DNA of 46,727 bases from Syntrophales bacterium (GTDB lineage: Bacteria; Desulfobacterota; Syntrophia; Syntrophales; UBA2210), in the NCBI GenBank assembly GCA_023230565.1, contig JALNXD010000024.1, positions 1 to 46,727 of the forward strand, given 5' to 3'. Positions 1-8,389 of this stretch are shown piece after piece. The notes under the pieces are model-generated. The model saw only the letters and a list, made by a program, of their open reading frames with translations. It ran no database searches and was not told the DNA's origin. Every line of letters starts with the position of its first letter. Position 1 is the stretch's first letter. Position numbers and translations under genes: made by a program.

Positions 1-122
1 GCAAAGGATTCAGAAGAGGCTTGGCTACGTATCCCCCGTTATGTATGAACAGCAATTCCATGCAGGGAGGAATGCAGCTTAAATATTATTTTTTTGGTGT
101 CCATTATTGACATCAGGGGTCA
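1..122 (+). mobile_element. 3' end of an IS3-family insertion sequence
   Basis: The sequence begins inside the C-terminus of a transposase reading frame (stop at 80-82). A short AT-rich stretch follows, then a terminal-repeat-like block at about 98-122 that ends in CA, as IS3-family ends do. The opposite end lies outside the window, so the inverted repeat cannot be checked here. The reading frame of the minus-strand solute-binding protein gene stops exactly at this border: its stop codon (122-120) is made from the last bases of the element. The element therefore appears to have inserted into that gene. The right boundary at 122 is inferred from the CA end and may be off by a few bases. Confidence 0.75.
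2..82 (+). CDS. IS3-family transposase, C-terminal fragment (cut by window edge)
   Basis: Only the last 26 codons are visible, open to the left edge. The residues include R-L-G-Y-V-S-P-V-x-Y-E-Q-Q, the signature that closes the integrase catalytic domain (rve superfamily) of IS3-family OrfB proteins, where H-x-x-L-G-Y-x-S-P-x-x-F/Y is typical. The stop codon TAA is at 80-82, about 16 bases before the presumed terminal repeat, a usual arrangement for this family. The rest of the protein, including the DDE residues, is outside the window. Whether the element is intact cannot be judged. Confidence 0.75.
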   Translation, partial: QRIQKRLGYVSPVMYEQQFHAGRNAA

Positions 123-992
123 GTTCGCGAAAGGCAGCATGCACCCCATCTGCCTGGCCTGGATCAGAAGGTTCTGCGCATCGGGCGCCCAGTCTCCGCT
201 GAAGATGACTTCTGCACCGGATGCCTGGATTTTTGTTATATACGGCGCGAAATCTTTAATGAACAGGGGGTGGTAATCTTCTCCGACAACCTGCGCCTGA
301 GGCTTGTGCTTCTGAAGCGCATCTTTAAACGCTTGACCTATATTGTGACCATAGGAATAATCCTGATTCAGAATATAAAATTTATTCTCGGGACGTTTCG
401 AATAAAAGTAAGCCATACCCATACCAACCGATTTAGTGGTAATAGTGGTTCTGAAGACATAACGATTGAAATTTTTTGCGTCCATAAGGGCATCAGAGAG
501 TGACATCGGATTCATAAACACCGTCTTGTACTTTTCAGCCACCTGCTGCACAATCAAAGTAAGATGACTGCCGGCTGTTCCGAAGAGCAGATCCACATCA
601 TCCTGCAGGCAGAGCTGCTCTGTTACTTTTTTACATATTGCGGGCTTTGCCTGACTGTCACCTTTAATGACGGCAATTTTTTTCTTCTTGCCATCAACCA
701 TGATCCCGCCTCTCTTATTTATATCGTAGGCAAGCCATGCATTGACCATCCAGTAGATCTGACCATTGAACGCAGCCGGTCCCGAAAATGCCTCCACTAC
801 TCCTATTTTGATCACATCACCCGTAGGATTTTCAAAGGTAGTCGGATCAAAATTCGACATGTCAGATACTTTGTTTACATCAAAGACAGGCATTTCAGCC
901 TGCGCTCCCGAAATACCCATCAAAGCGACAGCCAGACACATGCAAAAGAAAACTCGCAAGCATGCAGGTGAATTGTTTCCCCTTTTTCTCAT
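120..992 (-). pseudogene. branched-chain amino acid-type ABC transporter substrate-binding protein, 3' end removed by IS insertion
   Basis: Periplasmic ligand-binding protein of the LivK/urea-binding type (Peripla_BP_6 family), which would deliver amino acids or small carboxylates to an ABC importer. The ATG at 992 is preferred over the one at 1010 because AAAGGAG lies just upstream of it. A signal peptide is clear: basic start, hydrophobic core, then an A-Q-A cleavage site near residue 33. The mature part contains the usual first-lobe segments (I-G-V-V-E-A-F-S-G-P; F-G-T-A-G-S) and the second-lobe start. The reading frame ends at residue 290, whereas relatives have about 400-440 residues, so the last third including much of lobe two is missing. 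The frame stops at the end of the IS3-type element at 1-122, which explains the loss. A functional product is unlikely. Confidence 0.8.
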
Positions 993-1145
993 ACTTTTTG
1001 CTCCTTTCATTTGTCTACGGTTACGGTTATATGGATATCATCCTGCGGCGTAGTTTATACTATTTTGTATTATATGTATATAATCAATTGGATTAGATGT
1101 GTAATTTTTTCTCTAATGAATTTGGCAGTTACATACTTCTTCCTT

Positions 1146-1173
1146 TTGGCCCCGACTAAAAATTTGTTATAAT
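1146..1173 (+). promoter_or_regulatory. possible sigma-70 promoter for the DUF169 gene
   Basis: TTGGCC (1146-1151) and a consensus TATAAT (1168-1173) are separated by 16 bases, about 90 bases upstream of the gene starting at 1266. The -10 element is exact and the -35 is moderate. The rest of the 993-1265 gap between the divergent genes is AT-rich and shows no other element I can support. Confidence 0.4.
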
Positions 1174-1265
1174 CAAATGTCAGGTTTTCATAATTTCCAC
1201 TCTTATCGGCAATGACTTCAATCATGATAAGAGGATAAAGCATCTTGAATATCCCGAGGTGAAAT

Positions 1266-2192
1266 ATGGAGCAGAACCGCTGGCCGAATTTACAGGACTT
1301 ACTTGATATCCTCGGCCTGGACGAAAAACCTATGGCTGTATATTACACGGATAATCGCCCGGAAAGCGACATTACACCTGCACAATCGGATTTGCCGACA
1401 AGAGAAAAGGAGATTCAAGGACAAATCGACTGGGAAGCCATATTCAAAGGTTTTTCATGCGTGATCGGCCATCTGTGGAAGGCTCGCCGTAAAAGGGCAA
1501 CTGCCTGGTTTTCCGCTGAACATTACGGCTGCCCGGGGGCTGCATTCTTTCTGGGGTTCAACAAACCTCAAAATGAATTCGTAATCCATTATGTGGCTAC
1601 CGGCATACCGGGGCATATGAATGGAGAGTGCTATTTAAATTCCCCAAATACTTTCCGCAATATTCTCGAATACATGAACCCCGATCCGGCACCGAAAAAA
1701 TATCTGGCAATTACGCCGATTGATCTCATGGCCCCCGAAGAAGAACCTTCATTGATATTATTCTTCTGCCGCCCTGAAAGTATGGCCGGTCTTCATCAAT
1801 TGGCAACATTCGTCACCGGTGATGCGGAAACGGTCAAATCGCCCTGGGGCTCGGCCTGCAGCTCAATTATCGCCTGGCCTTTCTTTTACCTGAACCGGGG
1901 GATAGAGGCAGCGGTTCTGGGGGGATGGGATCCGACAGCTCGTCAATTTTATAAAACCGACGAACTGTCACTTGCGCTGACACCTGCGTTATTTGAAAAA
2001 ATGCTTTTGTCATGGCAGGCATCTTTTCTGAAACAGCCGGCCTGGAAAATTTCGCAGAAAAAGATAGAGAAGAGCAAAGAGATCTGGAAGGAAAAAACTG
2101 TAAAGAACAAGGGCATACCTGTGCATTCTGAAACGGGGAGAACTAATCTTGCAAGAAAAACGATTCCGGCTCTTTGGAGATTGACACGATAG
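1266..2192 (+). CDS. DUF169 family protein
   Basis: The 308-residue protein matches the DUF169 family (COG2043) by pattern. It has an N-terminal segment on a single gene product preferring substrates named only as unknown, a central C-P-G-A-A-x-F-L-G-F motif (about residues 94-103) and a later C-S-S-I-I-A-W-P motif (about 197-204). Conserved cysteines suggest a metal or cofactor site, but no reaction has been established for the family. No signal peptide or membrane segment is seen. It is preceded by GAGGTG seven bases or so before the ATG. It stands alone on the plus strand, divergent from the truncated binding-protein gene and convergent with the cca gene. DUF169 genes are frequent in strict anaerobes including syntrophs. 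The role here is unknown. Confidence 0.75.
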   Translation: MEQNRWPNLQDLLDILGLDEKPMAVYYTDNRPESDITPAQSDLPTREKEIQGQIDWEAIFKGFSCVIGHLWKARRKRATAWFSAEHYGCPGAAFFLGFNKPQNEFVIHYVATGIPGHMNGECYLNSPNTFRNILEYMNPDPAPKKYLAITPIDLMAPEEEPSLILFFCRPESMAGLHQLATFVTGDAETVKSPWGSACSSIIAWPFFYLNRGIEAAVLGGWDPTARQFYKTDELSLALTPALFEKMLLSWQASFLKQPAWKISQKKIEKSKEIWKEKTVKNKGIPVHSETGRTNLARKTIPALWRLTR

Positions 2193-2247
2193 TATTTCGT
2201 CAGGCCCGCATAATGATAATTTTTTACTCGAAAAGATTGAATACCCG

Positions 2248-3270
2248 CTACTCTTTCATACCGGATCTTCCATTTCGGTCTTTTGATTTGATGGCTGAGC
2301 GGAATGGGCTTTCATCTTGCGTTTGATTCCGCACGAGCCGGCTTACCTCCTGGATCCTTTTATTCGACCATCGTAAGTAGGTTCCGAGTCGTCTCACCAT
2401 TTCATATCCCAGAAGATCGTGATTCGTATACAGTTCGCCTTCTTCTCTTTCAATTCTGACGAAAGGTTTTGCTATATCGTGAAGCAATGCCGCCCATCGA
2501 ACGTGTATGTCTTCAAAAGCGGAATCCGTTGTCTCAACCGTATGCTCCCACATGGTCGTTGTCTCAAATCCTGTTTTCAGTTCAAGATTTTTCTGCAAAA
2601 AAAGTTCCGGTATGATGAATTGGCAGAGGCCTGTATTCATGAAATGCCGGAGGCCCTCTTCGCAATATCGTGCCAAAAGAATTTTATCCAGCTCGGCCAT
2701 CCATCGCTCTTTACTCACCGTTAATATGAGGTGGGCCGAACGGGTAATTGCTTCTTCGGTAGCCTTTTCTATCTGAAACCCAAGCTGCGAAGCGAATCTG
2801 ACTGCCCTGAGCATCCGCAAGGGATCCTCAATAAATCTCATGCAGGGATCTCCGACACAGCGGATAATTTTCCTTTTTAAATCCTTTCGCCCTTCATAAG
2901 GGTCAATTAACCGGTCTTCTTCCCTGGCAATGGCATTGATGGTGAAATCGCGCCTGCCCAAATCTTCCATAAGATCGTCAACGAACCGTACATCCGGCCT
3001 CCTCTTTCCATCCCGGTACTGCTCGACCCTGAAAGTCGTAATCTCTGCGAGGATCCCTCCGATTTTGACACCGATTGTCCCGAAGCGCTTCCCCGTTAAA
3101 AAAGGTTTTCTCTTCGCGTTTCGAATACGGTTTTCTATTTCATCCGGTAAAAGGGGAGTCGCAAAATCGCAGTCCGCCGGCTCTACTCCCAGCAGTTCGT
3201 CCCGGACAGATCCTCCAACCTCGTAAATCGGAGAAATTATTTTTTTAATCTCATAGAAAACCCTGTGCAT
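2248..3270 (-). CDS. cca: CCA-adding enzyme / poly(A) polymerase family nucleotidyltransferase with HD domain, shortened C-terminus
   Basis: Class II nucleotidyltransferase head that adds or repairs the tRNA 3' CCA end. Visible motifs are G-G-S-V-R-D with D-C-D-F (the metal-binding D-x-D), R-R-D-F-T-I-N-A-I-A, and D-P-L-R-M-L-R-A-V-R-F-A. An HD phosphohydrolase-type segment follows (W-A-A-L-L-H-D-I-A-K-P). The ATG at 3270 is chosen over an in-frame GTG at 3285, which has poor Shine-Dalgarno spacing. The protein has 340 residues, against about 400-470 in HD-containing relatives. After the helix ending L-V-R-N-Q the last 20 or so residues are polar and do not look like the family. The remaining HD-domain helices and C-terminal region are absent. 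Either a frameshift or a real truncation is possible. The 3' end converges with the DUF169 gene 55 bases away. Confidence 0.8.
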   Translation of the reverse strand: MHRVFYEIKKIISPIYEVGGSVRDELLGVEPADCDFATPLLPDEIENRIRNAKRKPFLTGKRFGTIGVKIGGILAEITTFRVEQYRDGKRRPDVRFVDDLMEDLGRRDFTINAIAREEDRLIDPYEGRKDLKRKIIRCVGDPCMRFIEDPLRMLRAVRFASQLGFQIEKATEEAITRSAHLILTVSKERWMAELDKILLARYCEEGLRHFMNTGLCQFIIPELFLQKNLELKTGFETTTMWEHTVETTDSAFEDIHVRWAALLHDIAKPFVRIEREEGELYTNHDLLGYEMVRRLGTYLRWSNKRIQEVSRLVRNQTQDESPFRSAIKSKDRNGRSGMKE

Positions 3271-3379
3271 TGAACACCCGTCCACACCTTACGCCTCTGA
3301 ATGGAAAATGAATGAGCTTTCATATCATTTACCTTGAAACTGTCTGTCAATGGAAAATTTTCAGGATATATGCAGTTCG

Positions 3380-4672
3380 CTATAATCCTTTGACCGGCCG
3401 TTTTACTGTAAGAATCAGAGTGGCGGCGACCAGATCAAGAATGGCAAAAATTACATAGGCTACGTCATACGAGCCGGTACGGTCATAACATTGACCGGCA
3501 ATTACAAATCCGAACATTTGAAATATAAAAAAAAGTGCGACAATTCTGAATACTGCCGCAAAGGACTCCCTACCGAACAGATCCGCTACAATGATAGGAA
3601 AGGTGGCCATCACACCACCCATTGCAAAACCGAACAGAATGACGAAAAAAAAAGTGGCGGCCAGAGAGTGTTGAGAAAAAAGACCGAGGATGAGCCCGGC
3701 TGCTATCAGTGACATCATGGCAGCCACCACTTTTCTAACTTCAAAATGATCGCAGAGTATTCCCCAGACATATTTTGCAATGGCGCCTAGAAAAGCGGTC
3801 GCAGCCATCATCAGCATAGCAGTCATATCATCGAATCCTATATCGGAGAATCGGGGTTTGAGCTGCGACATGACCGCACTGACACCGGTCAGAATAAGCG
3901 TAAATGATATTCCGATTTTCCAGAATGCTCCTGTTCTCACCAATTCCGAAAGGCTCCATATTTTTTTTGCAGATGTACCGGATCCATCAGTATTCGATTT
4001 GCCATCAGAATTGCTTTCCTTATTAATTTCATGAATGTGTTTAGCGTAATCCGGCAGGACCCCGTCCGGGGCCAGTCCATATTCTTCAGGCCAGTTTCTT
4101 ATGACAGCCCATGCAAACGGCCCAACCAGTACCGTTGCGATTCCTATCCACAGAAATGCTTCCTGAACCGTCGTGCGAAGAATCAATATCATTGCCACAA
4201 GGGGAAGAACAGCACCTGAGAGCGACATGCCGGCACTCGCTATTCCCATGGCGTTTCCTTTTTTCAGAACAAACCAGTTGTTCACAGCCGTGTTGGCTAC
4301 GACACCGTTGAAAGCCATGCACCCGGAATGAAGAAGAATATAAAGCAGATAAAACTGCCAGAGACGGTCGGCGAATCCGAGCATAATGCAGGCGAAGCCG
4401 GCGAATAAAGGACCGATGAACATGAGAATTCTCGGTCCCGTTCTCATAACAATTGTCCCGAAAATAAACTGGCTTATAAATCCGATCACAAGCCCCAGCA
4501 TGAGGGCAATATTGATTTCGGTTCTGCTCCATCCGTGCATTTTACTGAGAGGTTCCATAAACGCATTCATAATATAATAGCTGGTACCGATCGCCATAAA
4601 ATTCGCAATGAATGCGGTTATAACAATATACCATCCGTAGTAGATTCTGTTGTCGCTCCCTGGCCTGAGCAC
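3380..4672 (-). CDS. MFS transporter, oxalate:formate antiporter-like
   Basis: The 430-residue integral membrane protein has about 12 hydrophobic helices in two bundles. A polar central loop (about residues 203-225, rich in N, S, G, D and K) lies between helices 6 and 7. The N-terminal Y-Y-G-W-Y-I-V and the helix 2-3 region G-P-R fit the OFA/monocarboxylate branch of the Major Facilitator Superfamily. The start is GTG at 4672, supported by GAAGGAGG with good spacing. It lies 64 bases downstream of the acyl-CoA synthetase-like gene (4737-6233) on the same strand, so the two probably form an operon. Import of an organic acid that the neighbour then activates, or export of its product, is a reasonable inference. 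The substrate is not determined by sequence. Confidence 0.85.
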   Translation of the reverse strand: MLRPGSDNRIYYGWYIVITAFIANFMAIGTSYYIMNAFMEPLSKMHGWSRTEINIALMLGLVIGFISQFIFGTIVMRTGPRILMFIGPLFAGFACIMLGFADRLWQFYLLYILLHSGCMAFNGVVANTAVNNWFVLKKGNAMGIASAGMSLSGAVLPLVAMILILRTTVQEAFLWIGIATVLVGPFAWAVIRNWPEEYGLAPDGVLPDYAKHIHEINKESNSDGKSNTDGSGTSAKKIWSLSELVRTGAFWKIGISFTLILTGVSAVMSQLKPRFSDIGFDDMTAMLMMAATAFLGAIAKYVWGILCDHFEVRKVVAAMMSLIAAGLILGLFSQHSLAATFFFVILFGFAMGGVMATFPIIVADLFGRESFAAVFRIVALFFIFQMFGFVIAGQCYDRTGSYDVAYVIFAILDLVAATLILTVKRPVKGL

Positions 4673-4736
4673 GTATCCTCCTTCATACTATGCAAATGCA
4701 TACAAATGAATGTTGAACCATCAGCTTCTATCACTG

Positions 4737-6233
4737 TCAACGGGATTTAATCCCGGTCAGGACTCCTCTTCTTGCATAATATTTCGAAACGTGTGTTATT
4801 GCTCGAAGGGCATCGTCAAGTTCATCGAATACGGGAACCCCTTTCTCCAGAAACGCCGCTCTGGCGTCTCTTCTCATCTCTTCCACATCCAGTGAATTCG
4901 CATCCTGTTTGTTGTTGGGCATAACAAGAACTACAGGTTTTCTCGTCGCTCTCACCACATCGGCGACTGCATCGGCCAGTTCCCTATATGGGGTCACTTC
5001 TTTTACAGGGACTCCCAATGCTGATGACAGCACCTTGTAATGATAGAAAAGCTGTATCATTATCTGCAAATCCACCGAGTCGTCCTCAGCCGCCTTCAGG
5101 AGCACTTCCTTGAGAACCTGGGGCGGAACATGCGGATTTGCAACATCTATCGGATTCAGAGCGCTCGATCCCGGCTTTGGAAGCAGTGCAAGAATGGATT
5201 CACTTATCTCTTCTTTCAAACGCGGGATTGTAATATTCATCCTTTCAGCCGCATCGCAGGCGGCAATACCCAGCGCACCGCCTCCCCCCATAACCGTAAT
5301 CCTGTTATACGTTCCCTCAGGTATCCTTGCAAACGCAAGACTCGTCTGGGCCAGCTCCGGAAGACTTCTGACTTGAACGGCGTTGCATTGACGAAGAACC
5401 GACTCCCAGATGACCTTATTGCCTCCCATTGACGCAGTATGGCTTGCAACTGCCCTTGAACCCGCTTTTGAGAGCCCTCCTTTATAGATGACCACAGGTT
5501 TTATGAGAGCAGTTTTCGCAAGTGCTTCAAAAAAAGCTTCCCCATCATTCACGCCTTCCGTATACATTGATATTACGCCGGTTTCCGGATCATTGCACAA
5601 ATAATCCAGAAGTTCCGTTTCACGCAGATCTGCACCATTGCCGAAACTGATGACCTTGCTGAACATGACGCCCATCCATTTTCCCAGATGGGCAAAATCA
5701 ATGGACATACCTCCGCTCTGAGAAAGGAAGGCAACAGGGCCGCTTTTACGGGACAAATCGGGACCGGGAAGAAGTGTAATTCCGCTTTTGGGACAATAAA
5801 GACCAAAGCAGTTCGGTCCTATTACGCGTATCCCCCTTCGGGCCACTTCTGTGATCTCCCGCTCTAACGCGATTCCCTCCTCAGTTCCGAGTTCACTGAA
5901 ACCTGCAGATAATATCTCAGCTCCCGCAGCACCTTTTTTCCTGCAGGACTCAAGAGCTTCGGCAACACTGGAGGCCGGTACGGCAATGATTGCAAAGTCT
6001 ATTTCTCCCGGAATATCCTCAATACGCCTGTATATATCGAATCCCAGATATGAACCTCCCCGGGGATTTACCGGATACATTGTCCCCTCATACCCTATGG
6101 CTTTAAGTGACACCATGATCCCGCTCGCAAAACCGGTGCCTTTGGTTGACACCCCTACCACTGCGATACTTCGGGGGTTGAATATTCTTTCCAGATTTTC
6201 ATAAGAAACGAGATCTTCCGCAACACACGACAT
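4737..6233 (-). CDS. ADP-forming acyl-CoA synthetase alpha-subunit-like protein (no ATP-grasp domain)
   Basis: The 498-residue protein has a CoA-binding Rossmann domain (F-N-P-R-S-I-A-V-V-G-V-S near residue 18; G-P-N-C-F-G near 139) followed by succinyl-CoA-ligase-like flavodoxin domains (COG1042 type). The phosphohistidine motif V-A-S-H-T is present with His265. ADP-forming acetyl/acyl-CoA synthetases make ATP from acyl-CoA, ADP and phosphate, but need a beta (ATP-grasp) part to bind the nucleotide. That part is absent here and no separate beta gene is adjacent. A strong AAGGAGG precedes the ATG. It is the first gene of a likely operon with the MFS carrier. It may pair with an unlinked beta subunit, borrow the ATP-grasp domain of another synthetase, or act as a CoA-binding or transfer protein. 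Confidence 0.8.
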   Translation of the reverse strand: MSCVAEDLVSYENLERIFNPRSIAVVGVSTKGTGFASGIMVSLKAIGYEGTMYPVNPRGGSYLGFDIYRRIEDIPGEIDFAIIAVPASSVAEALESCRKKGAAGAEILSAGFSELGTEEGIALEREITEVARRGIRVIGPNCFGLYCPKSGITLLPGPDLSRKSGPVAFLSQSGGMSIDFAHLGKWMGVMFSKVISFGNGADLRETELLDYLCNDPETGVISMYTEGVNDGEAFFEALAKTALIKPVVIYKGGLSKAGSRAVASHTASMGGNKVIWESVLRQCNAVQVRSLPELAQTSLAFARIPEGTYNRITVMGGGGALGIAACDAAERMNITIPRLKEEISESILALLPKPGSSALNPIDVANPHVPPQVLKEVLLKAAEDDSVDLQIMIQLFYHYKVLSSALGVPVKEVTPYRELADAVADVVRATRKPVVLVMPNNKQDANSLDVEEMRRDARAAFLEKGVPVFDELDDALRAITHVSKYYARRGVLTGIKSR

Positions 6234-6802
6234 TTTCTTCCTCCTTGTTTATGGGAACAAAATAGATTTCTTCAGCACTGTTGACGGGCTCACAAAAAGC
6301 TCGTGTGCCTGCTATGCCCTGGCTTTACAATGAAAGTATATGAAGCTGACGCAATGCCCATTTAGCAGCTCTTTGTCAACCGTGCGTATCATACTGCAAT
6401 TTTTCGACTTGATACCCTTAACACATTTTCTGCCTGATAGCTTGGAAAAATTTGCATAATTTTCATAATACCGCAGCCCGGTGCGGGAACAGTTTCCTCA
6501 GGCATTAAATCTCTCCTGCCTTTCATTTATATTGCCGGCAATGATACTCTTTGCCTGAAAATAAAAAACGTCGCCGCGAAGGATGATATATTCACATCTC
6601 CTCTTTGAATGATCCGCATATGCACACACGCATGCTTCCATGTTTCCTGTTTTCTTGTTTTCTATTGATTTTTTTCCGGTCTAAAGTGTAGAATGCAAAG
6701 TTATCGAGGTTTTAAGTGCCATATCAGTGCATCGTAAGCGGATAGCCGTTAAGACCGCTTCTCATCCAGGTGATCTTTTAAAAAATTTCAAAGGAGCAGA
6801 AG
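6234..6802. other. 569-bp intergenic region between divergent genes
   Basis: This gap separates the minus-strand acyl-CoA synthetase-like gene from the plus-strand RsbRD-like gene, so it should hold promoters for both. The only element I can support is the plus-strand candidate at 6665-6694. On the minus strand a TTGACA is present near 6373-6378 but without a convincing -10 partner. No open frame with coding character and no RNA gene was recognised. Confidence 0.6.
6665..6694 (+). promoter_or_regulatory. possible sigma-70 promoter
   Basis: TTGATT (6665-6670) and TAGAAT (6689-6694) are spaced by 18 bases, about 110 bases before the gene at 6803. Each element differs from consensus by one or two bases. 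Confidence 0.35.
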
Positions 6803-7267
6803 ATGGAAGTCTTTGCCGATAAGCTCATCAATATCACCAGACATAACGCGGAAGCAATTGCAGAGCAGTGGGCCAAGTCAGTCAGCTCAAATCCAAGGAC
6901 CCCTTCGTACCATTCTATTCCCATCGATACCTGCAAACAGCAGGCTGTCGATTTTTACAAAAACCTCAGAGCCATTTACTTTAGTGAAAAACCGTATGAC
7001 GAATCGGTAAAATTTTTTACCAAATTTGCAGAAGACAGATACAGTGAGGGAATCCCGTTAAGCGAAGCTGTCTATATTCTAATCCTCATAAGAAGACACC
7101 TCTGGCTCTTTGCAGATTTTCGAACCCCTTTTTTGGCAGGACTTGACATTAAGCAGAAAGTCGGCGCCATTAATACGACGATACGCATTTTCGATCACGG
7201 CATTTTTATAATAATAAAAAAGTATGATGAACTTGAAAAATATTCTATGGCACCGGAGCAAGGATAA
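6803..7267 (+). CDS. stand-alone RsbRD N-terminal-like domain protein
   Basis: The 154-residue, mostly helical, soluble protein resembles the RsbRD_N sensory domain (PF14361 type) that sits at the N-terminus of some histidine kinases and stressosome-like regulators. The pattern includes E-A-I-A-E-Q-W early, then Y-D-E-S-V-K-F-F-x-x-F-A-E-D-R, and S-E-A-V-Y-I-L-I-L-I-R-R. No kinase, STAS or effector domain follows, so it is a single-domain version. CAAAGGAG lies eight bases before the ATG. It is divergent from the acyl-CoA synthetase operon and its stop codon almost touches the stop of the convergent radical SAM gene. A sensory role is inferred from the family, and ligand and partner are unknown. 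Confidence 0.6.
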   Translation: MEVFADKLINITRHNAEAIAEQWAKSVSSNPRTPSYHSIPIDTCKQQAVDFYKNLRAIYFSEKPYDESVKFFTKFAEDRYSEGIPLSEAVYILILIRRHLWLFADFRTPFLAGLDIKQKVGAINTTIRIFDHGIFIIIKKYDELEKYSMAPEQG

Positions 7268-7269
7268 CA

Positions 7270-8202
7270 CTATAGTGCCGGATAACGCATCTGTGAGTCG
7301 AGACGGATCAGACCTGCCGAAACGGCAGCGTTGAGAGCCCTGCGATATTCATCCTCCGTAATTCTCCTGTTGAGGAAAGGATCATTGCGGGCCTCGAAAC
7401 AGGGCCGGTACTGGTTCATGATATTGACGTATGTACTTCGGGAAATTCTTTCCGCAAGAAACTTCATAACCTCTTCTGTTCCCGCAATACCATGGGGCAG
7501 GACCAGGTGCCGGACAATGAGCCCCCGCAGAGCGATTCCCGTTGTATCCACTGAAAGATCTCCCACCTGCCGATACATCTCCTCTATTGCTTCCATTGTC
7601 CTCGACGGGTAATCGGAAGCGCAGCAATAACGCCTGGCCCATTCGGAATCCCGGAATTTAAAATCAGGCATATAAATGTCGAAAATATTTTCAATAATCT
7701 TCAAAGTCTCCACGCTGTCATACCCGCCGGTATTATATACAAGCGGTATCGCAAGCCCTTTTTCGGCTGCAATGAGAAGCGCTTCGAGAATCTGGGGAAT
7801 TACGTGAGTCGGGGTAACAAAATTGATATTATGGCACCCTATTTTCTCAAGTTTCAGCATAATGTCGGCCAGCTCGTCAGGTTTCGTTTCAGATCCCGTT
7901 TTAAAATGGCTGATCTCGTAATTCTGGCAGAATGAGCAAAAAAGATTGCAGGAGCTGAAAAATATGGTGCCTGAGCCGAACCTGCCGACCAGGGGGGCTT
8001 CTTCTCCAAAATGAGCTGCATAACTTGCCACTTTGGAGTATCTTCCCGTTTGGCAGATTCCTTTTTCACCGGAAAGCCTGTCGGCCATGCATTTATGCGG
8101 GCAGAGCCTGCATGGCGCCAGCAAGGACATTGCATCCGAAACATGCTGCCGAAGCTTTTTTTCTTTATACAATCTTACATATGAAGGCTCTTTACATAAC
8201 AT
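7270..8202 (-). CDS. radical SAM protein, PflX/PflA-like (COG1313)
   Basis: The 310-residue iron-sulfur enzyme has the radical SAM cluster motif C-x3-C-x2-C in S-C-N-L-F-C-S-F-C-Q-N-Y (about residues 85-96). An N-terminal cysteine set (C-R-L-C-P-H-K-C, then G-I-C) resembles the extra motif of PflX proteins. These are related to pyruvate formate-lyase activating enzymes, but their target is generally unknown. V-T-P-T-H-V and Y-N-T-G-G-Y-D-S are typical family segments. The ATG at 8202 has only a weak ribosome-binding site. It is convergent with the RsbRD-like gene and divergent from the MFS gene at 8390. No glycyl-radical enzyme gene is nearby, so no substrate protein can be proposed. Confidence 0.85.
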   Translation of the reverse strand: MLCKEPSYVRLYKEKKLRQHVSDAMSLLAPCRLCPHKCMADRLSGEKGICQTGRYSKVASYAAHFGEEAPLVGRFGSGTIFFSSCNLFCSFCQNYEISHFKTGSETKPDELADIMLKLEKIGCHNINFVTPTHVIPQILEALLIAAEKGLAIPLVYNTGGYDSVETLKIIENIFDIYMPDFKFRDSEWARRYCCASDYPSRTMEAIEEMYRQVGDLSVDTTGIALRGLIVRHLVLPHGIAGTEEVMKFLAERISRSTYVNIMNQYRPCFEARNDPFLNRRITEDEYRRALNAAVSAGLIRLDSQMRYPAL

Positions 8203-8292
8203 ATCTGCAAAACTCAGGGCGCAGGCTGTCTATGGACAGAAGAACATCTCCGTTTTTTATGTCCCGTCACTGATTTTTTTTATTTCTTGACA

Positions 8293-8308
8293 TGGGACCC
8301 GGTTTGCC
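8293..8308 (+). promoter_or_regulatory. candidate sigma-54 promoter for the MFS gene
   Basis: TGGGACC, four bases, then TTGCC gives the GG and GC dinucleotides exactly 12 bases apart, as sigma-54 (-24/-12) promoters require. It lies about 80 bases before the start codon at 8390. Two positions of the -24 block differ from TGGCACG, so this is weaker than the element at 15390. Confidence 0.45.
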
Positions 8309-8389
8309 CCATGGTACGAGCGCTGTATCGTCACGCTTCAGCCCGCCAGGAGCTGACCAGGATGTAAAAAAATATCATAGAGAAGGCAT

